Origin: Papillibacter cinnamivorans DSM 12816
GTDB taxonomy: Bacteria > Bacillota > Clostridia > Oscillospirales > Oscillospiraceae
Length of the DNA: 64,000 nt
Assembly: GCF_900176335.1 (NCBI RefSeq)
Contig: NZ_FWXW01000006.1
Coordinates: 62,001 to 126,000, forward strand
Direction of reading: 5' to 3'
Shown here: positions 52,067 to 60,953 of the stretch, piece after piece
Layout of the letters: each line of letters opens with the position of its first letter
How positions within the stretch are numbered: position 1 is the stretch's first letter
The notes under the pieces: generated by a model
What the model was told of the DNA's origin: nothing
The model's input: only the letters and a program-made list of their open reading frames with translations
Databases searched by the model: none
Program-made: the position numbers and the translations under genes

Positions 52067-52346
52067 GAGAATCTCCTCCCAATCCATAGTGTTCGGCACA
52101 CTCTGAAACGGCCGTGTGAGAACTGCCGCTCTCCTCAGAAAACCCCGCCTCCGACAACAAATCGTCCAGGGTGATGCTCAGCAGTTTTGCAAGCCGGGGC
52201 AGCAAAAATATATCGGGATACGAGTGATCGTTTTCCCATTTTGAAACAGCCTGCTTGGATACGCACAGCCGGAGGGCGACCGCGTTCTGCGTATACCCGT
52301 TTTTAATCCTCAGGGTGCGGATTTTTTCCCCCAGGGTGACGGACAT
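52053..52346 (-). CDS. XRE family helix-turn-helix regulator
   Basis: A 97-residue DNA-binding protein. Residues 5-63 are the classical Cro/CI-type domain (LGEKIRTLRIKNGYTQNAVALRLCVSKQAVSKWENDHSYPD), followed by a short acidic and His-containing tail. The ATG at 52346 has GGAG nine bases upstream; an ATG five codons earlier is possible. It overlaps the following small Cys-rich gene and probably controls this little operon and possibly the upstream 49-residue gene. Confidence 0.88.
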   Translation of the reverse strand: MSVTLGEKIRTLRIKNGYTQNAVALRLCVSKQAVSKWENDHSYPDIFLLPRLAKLLSITLDDLLSEAGFSEESGSSHTAVSECAEHYGLGGDSHDII

Positions 52347-52392
52347 GACAATACACTCCATTTCTGTCTGTATATGCCACCGTTTTAAAGAC

Positions 52393-52429
52393 AAAAAAGC
52401 GGCGGTATGAATCTCGATCATACCGCCGC
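52393..52429 (-). terminator. Terminator of the 49-residue gene
   Basis: On the minus strand GCGGCGGTATGA (52429-52418) pairs with TCATACCGCCGC (52410-52399) and is followed by TTTTTT. It separates the small gene from the XRE operon. Confidence 0.88.
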
Positions 52430-52449
52430 CTGTATACAGCAGAAAATGG

Positions 52450-52599
52450 CTATGCCATCCCACCGGACGAAGGTACAATCCATGCTTTTTCGGTTTTCTG
52501 CGCAGACATGTCGAACACAACTGCGATGCCATAGCCGGCAGCGCTGCATTCAATGACGCCATATCCAACAGTGGGGACAAATGTCTTTGTATGAAGCAT
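52450..52599 (-). CDS. Small 49-residue protein of unknown function
   Basis: A short frame with an ideal ribosome-binding site (AAGGAGGT seven bases before the ATG), its own promoter 34 bases upstream and its own terminator 20 bases downstream. The peptide begins MLHTKTFVPTVGYGVIEC and ends WIVPSSGGMA. It has no membrane segment or signal; Gly, Ala and Val are frequent. I recognise no family, and such short genes are easily missed. The complete transcription unit makes it likely to be real. Confidence 0.7.
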   Translation of the reverse strand: MLHTKTFVPTVGYGVIECSAAGYGIAVVFDMSAQKTEKAWIVPSSGGMA

Positions 52600-52632
52600 A
52601 GTTGCACCTCCTTTTTTCCTTGATCTGGAGAC

Positions 52633-52661
52633 ATCATACCATAGGCCCTATGGAAATGCAA
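52633..52661 (-). promoter_or_regulatory. Promoter of the 49-residue gene
   Basis: On the minus strand TTGCAT (52661-52656), 17 bases, TATGAT (52638-52633). The spacer contains the palindrome CCATAGGGCCTATGG, a possible operator. Confidence 0.65.
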
Positions 52662-52812
52662 GAGATTTTTCAAAAAGTAAACGGTTGGTTGTCATGTGTT
52701 CAGGGGTATCCCACAGCGGCCCGGACGCGTCCTGAAAAGGCCGGGTTGTCTATTGACGGGACGGATTCAAAAGAATAAAATACAAAATATAGAAATTAAA
52801 GGGATGATCACA

Positions 52813-54252
52813 ATGAGGAAACTGACTGCTGTTGTTCTTCTCCTGTTGGGAATACAGATCTTCAGCATACAGATATTCGCGGAATCTGCCTATATCGGCG
52901 GCACAAGTCAGATACAGGAATCCAACGAGCCCGTTATACGGCATATTTCAGGGACAATCCGGCTGCCCGGAAATGAAATCGCCGAGAACCCGATCCAGTG
53001 CAGGATTCTATTGCTTGACAGAGAGCAAATCACAGAGGATGGGGTCGTCGATTCCGTGCCGACAGAAATCACCGCCATACTGCCCCAAGGCGCCAATCAG
53101 GTAGAGTACCGGTTCGATTACTCCTGCGGCGCCTATCAGGACCCGGTTCTCATCGACTGCCGCATTTCGGGAGACGACGGCTATACCGAGGACAATTTCT
53201 ATGCCGGAGATTCCACCACGCCGTATTGGTACCGTGCCGTGCCGCAGGAGGTTTCCGGGAAGGACAGCGAAGGAGTGAATTTCACAGTATCGGCGGCCGT
53301 GCAGATCCGCGGCGAATTCAAATTGCCGGAGGCGCCTGAACAATCGGGCCCGACCCTGGCTGTCACAATGCGTGCATTTTCGGATATGGGAACACCGGAG
53401 AAGGACGACGACTTCACCATCGAAAAGGACATGGTTTTTTTCTATGGAGCGTCGAACGAATATACGCTGGCCGTACCGGACGAACCTTCCGGCTATATTG
53501 TAAGCTACCGCCTGCATAGCTTTTATGATTCACACCCGTATGTGTACAACGGGATTCCGACCAGCGGCTATTATGACAGCACGGGGATTAAGCAGCTGAA
53601 GACATACTCCGAAAAAATATCCCCGCAGTCCGGCTGCGCAGACGAAATCGACTTTGCGCCGCCGGCGTACGATTACGAAGGACTTACGGATGTCAAAACG
53701 CACTGGGCCAAATCATATATCTATGAAATGACCGCAAGGGGGATTCTGAGTACAAAAGACGCTTCGGATACGTTCCGGCCGGACGACTGCGTAACCAGAG
53801 GAGAGTGCGTCGAAGCGGCCATTGGGCTGTTCGGCCTGAATGAAACGGCTTCCGAACCGATTTTCAATGACGTAACGTCCGATACCCCTTATTACAAGGC
53901 CGTTACAACGGCGTATCACTGCGGACTTATAAAAGGCTGCCCCGACGGGAATTTTTATCCCAACGATCCGATCACGCGCCAGGATATGGAGGTCATACTT
54001 TACAGAGGGATTGTAGGCCGGTTTCAACTGGAACCCGATCAAATCAACATTATGGCCGTGGGTGATCCCTCGCTGATCAGCGACAAGGACGAGATAGCTC
54101 CGTACGCATACGACGCGGTTGCGCTGTGCTTTCAGTACTATATCGACATGTTCAAGACCGACAACCGTTCCAATCCCCGGGCCACACTGACCCGAGGGGA
54201 GCTGGCGTCGGAATTTTACCGCTGCCTGAAATTTCTCGACCGCAATCTGTAG
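52813..54252 (+). CDS. SLH-domain surface protein
   Basis: A 479-residue secreted protein. The signal peptide (KLTAVVLLLLGIQIFSIQIFAESA) is followed by about 300 residues of unknown beta-rich sequence. Then come two clear S-layer homology repeats (LTDVKTHWAKSYIYEMTARGIL... and FNDVTSDTPYYKAVTTAYHCGLIKG) and a weaker third up to the C-terminus. SLH repeats bind pyruvylated wall polymers, so the protein is attached to the cell surface. The ATG at 52813 is preceded by AAAGGG; an ATG three codons earlier is possible. The function of the large middle part is unknown. Confidence 0.88.
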   Translation: MRKLTAVVLLLLGIQIFSIQIFAESAYIGGTSQIQESNEPVIRHISGTIRLPGNEIAENPIQCRILLLDREQITEDGVVDSVPTEITAILPQGANQVEYRFDYSCGAYQDPVLIDCRISGDDGYTEDNFYAGDSTTPYWYRAVPQEVSGKDSEGVNFTVSAAVQIRGEFKLPEAPEQSGPTLAVTMRAFSDMGTPEKDDDFTIEKDMVFFYGASNEYTLAVPDEPSGYIVSYRLHSFYDSHPYVYNGIPTSGYYDSTGIKQLKTYSEKISPQSGCADEIDFAPPAYDYEGLTDVKTHWAKSYIYEMTARGILSTKDASDTFRPDDCVTRGECVEAAIGLFGLNETASEPIFNDVTSDTPYYKAVTTAYHCGLIKGCPDGNFYPNDPITRQDMEVILYRGIVGRFQLEPDQINIMAVGDPSLISDKDEIAPYAYDAVALCFQYYIDMFKTDNRSNPRATLTRGELASEFYRCLKFLDRNL

Positions 54253-54285
54253 GAAGCGTTCCCACACCGCCGCCTGAAAAACGCC

Positions 54286-54320
54286 GGGCCTGAAGAATAT
54301 CTCCTCAGGCCCTGTGTTTT
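54286..54320. terminator. Terminator between the SLH gene and ackA
   Basis: GGGCCTGA (54286-54293) pairs with TCAGGCCC (54305-54312), followed by TGTGTTTTA. The genes converge. Confidence 0.75.
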
Positions 54321-54341
54321 ATGTCTTATATTGTATTTGCC

Positions 54342-55544
54342 TTATTTTTTAAGCCCTTTGACGATTTCCGCGGTGTCCATGGCAATGACCAGTTCTTCGT
54401 TGGTGGGGATCACCATGATCTTGACGGGGGAGTCGTCGGTGGAAATGATGGTTTCCTTGCATCTAACCTTGTTTTTCTCTTTGTCCAGGTAAAGACCCAT
54501 AAATTCCAGACCTTCCAGGATCTTTTCCCGCAGGTCGATGCTGTTTTCACCCACGCCGGCAGTGAAGATGACGCCGTCAATGCCGCCCATGGCCGCGGAG
54601 GCGGAGCCGATGCGTTTGGTCACCTTGTAGCAGAAGACGTCTATCGCCAGCTGAGCCCTGGCGTTTCCCTTGGCAGCCGCTTCGTCCAGATCGCGGAAGT
54701 CGGAGGAGATGCCGGAAATGCCCAGTACGCCGGACTGCTTGTTGAGGATGTTGAGCATCTGGTGAATGTCGATGTGCTCCAGGTTCATGATATATTCCAG
54801 AATGCCGGAGTCCACGGAACCGGAGCGGGTGCCCATGGGAAGCCCGTCCAGGGGCGTGAAGCCCATGGAGGTTTCCACCGATTTGCCGTATTTGATGGCG
54901 GATACCGAGGAACCGTTGCCCAGATGGCAGGTGACCAGCTTGAGCTCCTCGATGGGGCGGCCCATCAGCACGGCGGCACGCTGGGAAACGTACCGGTGGG
55001 AAGTGCCGTGGAAGCCGTAGCGGCGGATCTTGTCCTCCGTGTAATATTTATAAGGCAGGGCATAAATAAAGGCCTTGGGAGGCAGAGTCTGATGGAAGGC
55101 GGTGTCGAACACGGCCACCTGGGGAACGTCTCCCATGACTGCCTTGCAGGCGTTGATGCCGGTGATATTGGCCGGATTGTGAAGAGGAGCGAGGGGAATG
55201 CACTCTTTCAGTGCGTTCATGACCGCGTCGTCAATTAAAACCGAGCTTGCGAAAAATTCTGCTCCGTGGACCACCCGGTGCCCGACGGCATTGATTTCCG
55301 ATGTGTCCTTGATGACGCCGTATTTCGGGTGCACGAGCATTTTCAGGACGGTCCCGATGGCGGCGGAGTGGTCAGGCATGGTAATATCGGCTTTGTAATC
55401 GTCCTTCCCCGAAGCGGAGTGTTTGATTGAGCCGTCGATACCGATGCGTTCGCAAAGGCCCTTTGCCAGGAGCTCCTTCGTATCGGTCTCCATCAGCTGA
55501 TACTTCAGGGAAGAACTGCCTGCGTTGATTACTAATACTTTCAT
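54342..55544 (-). CDS. ackA: Acetate kinase
   Basis: A 400-residue kinase that makes ATP from acetyl phosphate during fermentation, or activates acetate in reverse. Signatures: NAGSSSLKYQL at the start, GHRVVHGAEFF, VFDTAFHQTLP, FHGTSHRYVS and GGIDGVIFTAGVGENS. AAGGAG precedes the ATG. No phosphotransacetylase gene is adjacent. The divergent neighbour is tmcAL, which consumes acetate and ATP. Full length. Confidence 0.97.
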   Translation of the reverse strand: MKVLVINAGSSSLKYQLMETDTKELLAKGLCERIGIDGSIKHSASGKDDYKADITMPDHSAAIGTVLKMLVHPKYGVIKDTSEINAVGHRVVHGAEFFASSVLIDDAVMNALKECIPLAPLHNPANITGINACKAVMGDVPQVAVFDTAFHQTLPPKAFIYALPYKYYTEDKIRRYGFHGTSHRYVSQRAAVLMGRPIEELKLVTCHLGNGSSVSAIKYGKSVETSMGFTPLDGLPMGTRSGSVDSGILEYIMNLEHIDIHQMLNILNKQSGVLGISGISSDFRDLDEAAAKGNARAQLAIDVFCYKVTKRIGSASAAMGGIDGVIFTAGVGENSIDLREKILEGLEFMGLYLDKEKNKVRCKETIISTDDSPVKIMVIPTNEELVIAMDTAEIVKGLKK

Positions 55545-55734
55545 TTCTGATCTCCTTCTTTATTACAACATTGAATATATTAAGAAATTGATTCGCTTGA
55601 AAATGTACGGATCCGGAAGTAAGATACATACAGGGAGAAGGTTTCTCCGTGCATATTGTAGACCATTTGAAGCTAAACGACAACTATTTTTGCAAAATAA
55701 TCGTCAAAAACCTTCTGACAGACGGGAGAAAGCG

Positions 55735-56940
55735 ATGGAAGCGGCCGGAATTATCTGCGAATACAATCCTCTTCACCTGGGCCATTGCCGGCATATGGAA
55801 GAAACCCGAGCCCTCCTGGGCGGGGAAACCCCCATTGTATGCGCCATGAGCGGCAATTTCGTACAGCGGGGAGACTTCGCCGTACTTAACAAGCTCAGCC
55901 GGGCGGAGGCCGCCGTGAAAAGCGGGGCCGACCTGGTGCTGGAGCTGCCGCTTCCCTATGCCCTTTCCTCGGCGGAGGGATTTGCTCTGGGCGGAATCAA
56001 AGTGCTTTCCGCCACCGGAATGGTCACGCACCTGTCCTTCGGAAGCGAGTCGGGAAACCTGGAGGAACTGGAACGGGCCGCCCGGTGCCTACTGTCAGAG
56101 GAGTTTCCGCCGGTTTTGAAAGAAGAGCTGTCGAAGGGCGCAGCCTTCGGTGCGGCGCGGCAGCGGGCGGCGGAGCGCCTTATGGGGAAGGGGGCCGAGG
56201 TGCTGCGAAGTCCGAACAACATCCTGGCTGTGGAATACCTGAAAGCGCTGTATCGGGTTGGGGCGTCCATCCGCCCCATGACGATTTGCAGGGAAGGCGC
56301 GGATCACGACGCGGGAGAGCCGGAGAACGGCTTATTTTCCGCGTCGGGACTTCGGGAGCTTCTTCTGCGGGGAGATGAGGAAGCGGCGGCTCGGTATATG
56401 CCGGAGGCGATGCGGGATATTCTGCGCCGGGAGACGGAAGCCGGCAGGGCGCCGGCGCGGGTATCAAACTGCGAAAGGGCAATCCTGGCCAGGCTCAGGA
56501 CTCTGACGGCGGAAGATTTCCTGTCCATTCCGGACGTGGGGGAAGGGCTGGAACGGCGCCTTTTCCGTGCGGCTTTGCGGGAAACCTCCTTTGCCCGGAC
56601 GGCGGACGCCGTCAAAACCAAGCGGTACGCCCACTCGAGAATCCGCAGAATCCTTCTCTGCGCCTATCTGGGAATCACAAAGGACGATTTTCCGGAAGTT
56701 CCGCCGTATCTCAGGGTTCTGGCGTTCAACGAGCGGGGGAGGGGACTTCTCCGCGAGATGAAAAAACGCTCCAAGGTCCCGATTGTCACACGGCCGGCCC
56801 GGATCAAGACCCTCCCGGAGGAGGGACGCACACTCTTCCAGCTGGAGCGCCGGGCGACGGATCTGTACGTTCTGGCCTACCCGGACCTTCAAAACAGCTG
56901 GGGAGGGCAGGAATGGAGCGCCGGCGCCGTGCGGATATAA
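55735..56940 (+). CDS. tmcAL: tRNA(Met) cytidine acetate ligase
   Basis: A 401-residue nucleotidyltransferase-like protein (formerly YlbM) that forms acetyl-AMP from acetate and ATP and acetylates the wobble cytidine of elongator tRNA(Met). The nucleotide-binding IICEYNPLHLGHCRHM (HxGH) is at the start; GNFVQRGDFA, ADLVLELPLPYALSSAEGFA and SPNNILAVEYL follow. GGGAG lies before the ATG at 55735; the frame is open upstream without a binding site. It is divergent from ackA in many Firmicutes as here, an arrangement that fits shared use of acetate. Confidence 0.92.
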   Translation: MEAAGIICEYNPLHLGHCRHMEETRALLGGETPIVCAMSGNFVQRGDFAVLNKLSRAEAAVKSGADLVLELPLPYALSSAEGFALGGIKVLSATGMVTHLSFGSESGNLEELERAARCLLSEEFPPVLKEELSKGAAFGAARQRAAERLMGKGAEVLRSPNNILAVEYLKALYRVGASIRPMTICREGADHDAGEPENGLFSASGLRELLLRGDEEAAARYMPEAMRDILRRETEAGRAPARVSNCERAILARLRTLTAEDFLSIPDVGEGLERRLFRAALRETSFARTADAVKTKRYAHSRIRRILLCAYLGITKDDFPEVPPYLRVLAFNERGRGLLREMKKRSKVPIVTRPARIKTLPEEGRTLFQLERRATDLYVLAYPDLQNSWGGQEWSAGAVRI

Positions 56941-56962
56941 CACCAACCAATATATGCCAAAC

Positions 56963-57003
56963 AAAACCGCCGCATGGGGCCAAAGGCTCCGCGCGGCGGT
57001 TTT
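56963..57003 (+). terminator. Intrinsic terminator of tmcAL
   Basis: AAAACCGCCGC (56963-56973) pairs with GCGGCGGTTTT (56993-57003), followed by ATATATC. Confidence 0.8.
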
Positions 57004-57131
57004 ATATATCATACTGGACTTCAATAAAAATGCCCATACGACAAATGAGACGGTACGGTTGCCCCCCCCGCCGGAGGCGGGGGGGGCAACCGTACCGTCT
57101 TGTTTCATCTTTTTATTGGATAATAGTATCA
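57003..57131 (-). repeat. Dispersed palindromic element, family A, copy 2 (inverted)
   Basis: A stem of at least 24 pairs (57049-57072 with 57076-57099, loop GGA) with the same flanks as the copy at 45826, in opposite orientation. Relative to that copy the stem has A-to-G and T-to-C changes that are matched on the other arm, keeping perfect pairing. It lies directly after the tmcAL terminator. Confidence 0.85.
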
Positions 57132-57145
57132 GCGGGTAAATTTTA

Positions 57146-57991
57146 TTATTTAATGTGCACATGGCTGTTGATATGGTCCTCGCAGTAGCAGTAATATCCG
57201 TTGCATTTGGAGCAGTACCGGAATTCCATATCGGGATAGTCGGTGTCGGTTTTCCCGCAGACCGCGCACTTATGGTGGTAGCCCTTCTGCTGCTGCTGCG
57301 CTTTCGTTGCCTTTTGAAAATTGATGGTGCGTTTGGAATACCGGCTCCTGAGCCGCTGCGCCGTACCGATAATCGTGGAATGGAAAAAGACGAAATAGTT
57401 GAGAAGAGCCAGCAGCGGCAGAAGGTTCAACGGGAAGGACAGGGTTATGACCTCCCATAGGAAAAGCGCGGCGCTCAGCCAGCCCAGCCATTTCATTTTG
57501 ATGGGAAGTATAAAGAAAAGCAACACGGTAAAATCGGGATACAGCGTGGCAAAGGCGAAAAATAGGGACAGATTGATGTAATATGCGCTGGCCAGAGAAT
57601 ACGCTCCGTATCCGAAGGCAAGCCCCACCACCAGGGCGGCAACGGCGGTGATTACCATACCGCCGATATAATAGAGAGTAAACTTCGCAGAACCCCATTC
57701 CCGCTCCAGGGCGTTTCCAATGATGTAGTAAAAATACATGGAAATGGCGAAAAAGAAAATATTCTGGTTTCCCACAGGCACAAAAATAAAGGTCACGAGG
57801 CGCCAAATCTGTCCCTGCAGAATTGCGTAGGGGACAAAAGTGAGCCAGGACGTAAAGGTACCTGTGGTATTCATCGCGGAAAGGAGATAGACAATCACGT
57901 TTCCGGCGATGATGTATTTCATCAGATTGGGGATGCCGAACCGGCTGTGTTTGTAGCAAAACCGGTCGATCGCCCTGTCGAGAGAACTCAC
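57146..57991 (-). CDS. Rhomboid-like membrane protein with C-terminal zinc ribbon
   Basis: A 281-residue protein with six or so membrane segments in the rhomboid arrangement (NLMKYIIAGNVIVYLL, GQIWRLVTFIFVPVG, NALEREWGSAKFTLYYIGGM). It ends in a soluble metal-binding region with CAVCGK and YCSKCNGYYCYCEDH. The GxSG motif of active rhomboid proteases is not seen, so it may be a pseudoprotease. The start is a GTG at 57991 with GGAGGG six bases upstream. Longer frames into the repeat region lack support. The zinc ribbon suggests interaction with another protein or nucleic acid. Confidence 0.82.
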   Translation of the reverse strand: MSSLDRAIDRFCYKHSRFGIPNLMKYIIAGNVIVYLLSAMNTTGTFTSWLTFVPYAILQGQIWRLVTFIFVPVGNQNIFFFAISMYFYYIIGNALEREWGSAKFTLYYIGGMVITAVAALVVGLAFGYGAYSLASAYYINLSLFFAFATLYPDFTVLLFFILPIKMKWLGWLSAALFLWEVITLSFPLNLLPLLALLNYFVFFHSTIIGTAQRLRSRYSKRTINFQKATKAQQQQKGYHHKCAVCGKTDTDYPDMEFRYCSKCNGYYCYCEDHINSHVHIK

Positions 57992-58137
57992 GGAAAACCC
58001 TCCATGTCGATTGATGGTTTCTATTTTACTCTGTATCGGAAGCAAAGTCCATAAAAAAACTGTGAACAATAGGGAACCGGGATGAACACTCCGGGCGTTT
58101 TGTCTATTGGTATTGTTGGCTGCATGTGGTATAATAC

Positions 58138-58339
58138 CGCCGTAGTCGGTATTATACCACGCTTGACGGCACGATTTGCTCCCGCCCTTCAGGCGGAACC
58201 GCAAACGATGCCACATATCGCGAATTTGCGGTATACACCGCCGTAGCCGGTATTATACCACGCTTGACGGCACGATTTGCTCCCGCTCTTCAGGCGGAAC
58301 CGCAAACGATGCCGCATATCGCGAATTTGCGGTATACAC
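58138..58339 (+). repeat. Tandem palindromic repeats, family B, copies 3 and 4
   Basis: Two units of 101 bases (58138-58238, 58239-58339) with the core CGATTTGCTCCCGC...GGCGGAACCGCAAACGATGCC shared with the units at 21328-21536. Just before them GTGGTATAATACCG (about 58128) is complementary to CGGTATTATACCAC inside the first unit. The gap 57992-58137 between the rhomboid-like gene and the repeats holds no supported gene. Confidence 0.85.
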
Positions 58340-58375
58340 CACGAAGTCTGCATTCAATACGCTTCAGGAGGCAGC

Positions 58376-59623
58376 ATGAGTATACTGAGAGACCCCTCGC
58401 TGGCCGCGGAGGGGCGGCGGAAAATCGAATGGGTGCGCTCCTTTATGCCAGTATTATCCGGAATCGAGGAGCGGTTTATACGGGAACAGCCGTTTCGCGG
58501 TATGCGCGTCACGGTTTCGGTCCATCTGGAGGCCAAAACGGCGAATCTCGCCTACGTTCTCAGCCGGGGAGGCGCCGAGGTCCGGGCCACGGGCAGCAAT
58601 CCCCTGTCCACCCAGGACGATGTGGCAGCGGGCCTTGCTTCCCTGGGGGTGGAAACTTTCGCGTTTCACGGGGCAAGCCCCGAAGAGTATAAAAGCCATC
58701 TGACCGCCGCCCTGGGACATCATCCGGAACTCGTCGTGGACGACGGGGGAGACCTGGTGGACCTGCTGGGGAGTTCCTGCGCCGGATTGGGCGACCGCCT
58801 GGTGGGCGGCTGCGAGGAGACCACCACGGGGATCCTACGCCTGAAGGCCCGGGAGCGGGAAGGAATTCTGCCCTGCGCCATGATGGCGGTGAACGACGCG
58901 AAAAGCAAGCGGTATTACGACAATAAATACGGCACCGGCCAGTCGGTCTGGGACGCATTCATGCACACCACCAACCTGCTGGTGGCGGGAAAGACCGTGG
59001 TGGTGGCCGGATACGGCTGGTGCGGTCGGGGGATCGCCCTGCGAGCCAACGGCCTGGGGGCGGACGTCGTGGTGACGGAGGTGGATCCCTTCAAGGCCCT
59101 GGAGGCCGCCATGGACAGCTTTCGGGTGATGACCATGGCGGAGGCTTCGCCTCTGGGGGATATCTTCATAACCGCCACGGGCTGCCGGGACGTAATAACG
59201 GCGGAACATTTCCGGAGGATGAAAGACAACGCATTTCTGGCAAACGCCGGACACTTCAACTGCGAGGTGGACGTCAGGGGCCTTACTGAAGCGGCGGTTT
59301 CCCTCCGGGAGAGGCGGCAGAACATCACAGGATACGAGATGCCGGACGGGCGGACGCTCAACCTCCTGGCCGAGGGGCGGCTGGTGAACCTGGCGGCCGG
59401 GAACGGACACCCGGCGGAAATCATGGACTTGAGCTTCGCCGTGCAGGCCCTGTCTCTGGAGTGGCTGTCCAAACACGAGAAAGATCTCTCCCGGCGGCTT
59501 TACAGCGTACCGGAGGAGATCGACGGGGAGATCGCCGGGCTGAAGCTTCAGTCCATGGGGATGAAAATCGACTCGCTGACGAAGGAACAGAAAGAATACC
59601 TGCGCGGATGGCAGGTAGACTGA
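58376..59623 (+). CDS. ahcY: Adenosylhomocysteinase
   Basis: A 415-residue NAD-dependent enzyme that splits S-adenosylhomocysteine into adenosine and homocysteine, removing the product of methylation reactions. ATGSNPLSTQDDV, CEETTTGILRL and the NAD site VVVAGYGWCGRGIALRANGLGADVVVTEVDP are clear. The absence of the long insertion puts it with the shorter bacterial/archaeal type. AGGAGG lies five bases before the ATG at 58376, directly after the family B repeats. It is followed 42 bases later by metK, linking both ends of the methyl cycle. Confidence 0.95.
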   Translation: MSILRDPSLAAEGRRKIEWVRSFMPVLSGIEERFIREQPFRGMRVTVSVHLEAKTANLAYVLSRGGAEVRATGSNPLSTQDDVAAGLASLGVETFAFHGASPEEYKSHLTAALGHHPELVVDDGGDLVDLLGSSCAGLGDRLVGGCEETTTGILRLKAREREGILPCAMMAVNDAKSKRYYDNKYGTGQSVWDAFMHTTNLLVAGKTVVVAGYGWCGRGIALRANGLGADVVVTEVDPFKALEAAMDSFRVMTMAEASPLGDIFITATGCRDVITAEHFRRMKDNAFLANAGHFNCEVDVRGLTEAAVSLRERRQNITGYEMPDGRTLNLLAEGRLVNLAAGNGHPAEIMDLSFAVQALSLEWLSKHEKDLSRRLYSVPEEIDGEIAGLKLQSMGMKIDSLTKEQKEYLRGWQVD

Positions 59624-59665
59624 CTAAAAATATAGAGTTTAAAATCAAGACAAGGGGATAGAGTT

Positions 59666-60850
59666 ATGAGCAATCGAGTATTTACTTCCGAATCGGTAAC
59701 CGAGGGACACCCGGACAAACTATGCGACCAGATTTCCGACGCGGTGCTGGACGCCATTCTGGCCCAGGACAAGAACGCCAGGGTGGCCTGCGAGACCATC
59801 GCCACCACCGGTATGGCCCTGGTGATGGGCGAGATTTCCACCAACTGTTATGTGGACATCCCCCATATCGTTCGCAACACCATGAAAAATATCGGATACA
59901 CCAACCCGGCTTACGGGTTCGACTGTAATTCCTGCGCGGTGCTCACCGCCATCGACGAGCAAAGCCCGGATATCGCCCTGGGCGTGGACAAATCCTTTGA
60001 ATACAAGGAAAGCGGGACGGACGAGGCCGATCTCATCGGCGCGGGAGATCAGGGCATGATGTTCGGCTTCGCCTGCGACGAGACGCCGGAGCTCATGCCG
60101 GCGCCCATCTCCATGGCCCACCAGCTTTCGGCGAAACTGGCCGCCGTGCGCAAGAGCGGGGAGCTTCCCTGGCTCCGGCCGGACGGAAAAAGTCAGGTCT
60201 CCGTGGAGTACGGAGACGACGGGCAGATCCTGCGCTGCGGCACCGTGGTGGTCTCCGCCCAGCACGACCCGGACGTTTCTCTGAAGGATCTCCGGGAGGC
60301 GATCGTCGAGCTGGTGATCCGGCCCGTCATTCCTGAAAAATACCTGGATAAGAAAACCCAGATCTTCGTCAATCCCACAGGCCGTTTCGTAGTGGGCGGC
60401 CCCGTAGGGGACTCGGGCCTCACCGGGCGGAAGATCATCGTGGATACCTACGGCGGTTACGCCGCCCACGGCGGCGGATGCTTCTCCGGCAAGGACCCCA
60501 CCAAGGTGGACCGGAGCGCCGCGTATATGGCAAGGCACGTCGCCAAGAACATCGTGGCCGCGGGGCTGGCCAGACGCTGCGACATCCAGGTGGCTTACGC
60601 CATCGGCGTTGCGCACCCCGTGTCCGTCATGATCGATACCAAGGGGACCGGCCTTCTGCCGGACGAAAAAATCGCGGAGATCGTGAACCGCTGCTTCGAC
60701 CTGCGCCCGGCCAAGATCATCTCCTATCTGGACCTGCGGCGCCCGATTTACCTCCAGACGGCGGCTTACGGGCACTTCGGACGTCCCGAGCTTAACCTGC
60801 CCTGGGAGAGCACTCACCGGGCGGAGGAACTGAGATCCTACCTGAAATAA
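59666..60850 (+). CDS. metK: S-adenosylmethionine synthetase
   Basis: A 394-residue enzyme that makes SAM from methionine and ATP. It has [37 protein letters not shown] and [19 protein letters not shown] (phosphate loop), all standard. It follows ahcY closely without a terminator. No SAM riboswitch is seen in the 42-base gap. A long G+C hairpin follows. Confidence 0.98.
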   Translation: MSNRVFTSESVTEGHPDKLCDQISDAVLDAILAQDKNARVACETIATTGMALVMGEISTNCYVDIPHIVRNTMKNIGYTNPAYGFDCNSCAVLTAIDEQSPDIALGVDKSFEYKESGTDEADLIGAGDQGMMFGFACDETPELMPAPISMAHQLSAKLAAVRKSGELPWLRPDGKSQVSVEYGDDGQILRCGTVVVSAQHDPDVSLKDLREAIVELVIRPVIPEKYLDKKTQIFVNPTGRFVVGGPVGDSGLTGRKIIVDTYGGYAAHGGGCFSGKDPTKVDRSAAYMARHVAKNIVAAGLARRCDIQVAYAIGVAHPVSVMIDTKGTGLLPDEKIAEIVNRCFDLRPAKIISYLDLRRPIYLQTAAYGHFGRPELNLPWESTHRAEELRSYLK

Positions 60851-60861
60851 CAGGCCCGTCA

Positions 60862-60908
60862 GGCGGGCAGGGGGCCGGAAGACTATCGTTTCCGGTGCCC
60901 TGCCCGCC
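60862..60908 (+). terminator. Long hairpin after metK
   Basis: GGCGGGCAGGG (60862-60872) pairs with CCCTGCCCGCC (60898-60908), with CCGGAA/TTCCGG inside. There is no T run, so it may stabilise the message and not end it. Confidence 0.5.
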
Positions 60909-60953
60909 GCGGCGCGGTCGGGGCGGAATACTCGCGGGAGGACGGAGATCGGA

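Noticed and set aside
58040-58375. Tandem units at 58138-58339 as a small CRISPR-like array
   Set aside because: Only two units of 101 bases with palindromic cores and no variable spacers; they match dispersed units at 21 kb.
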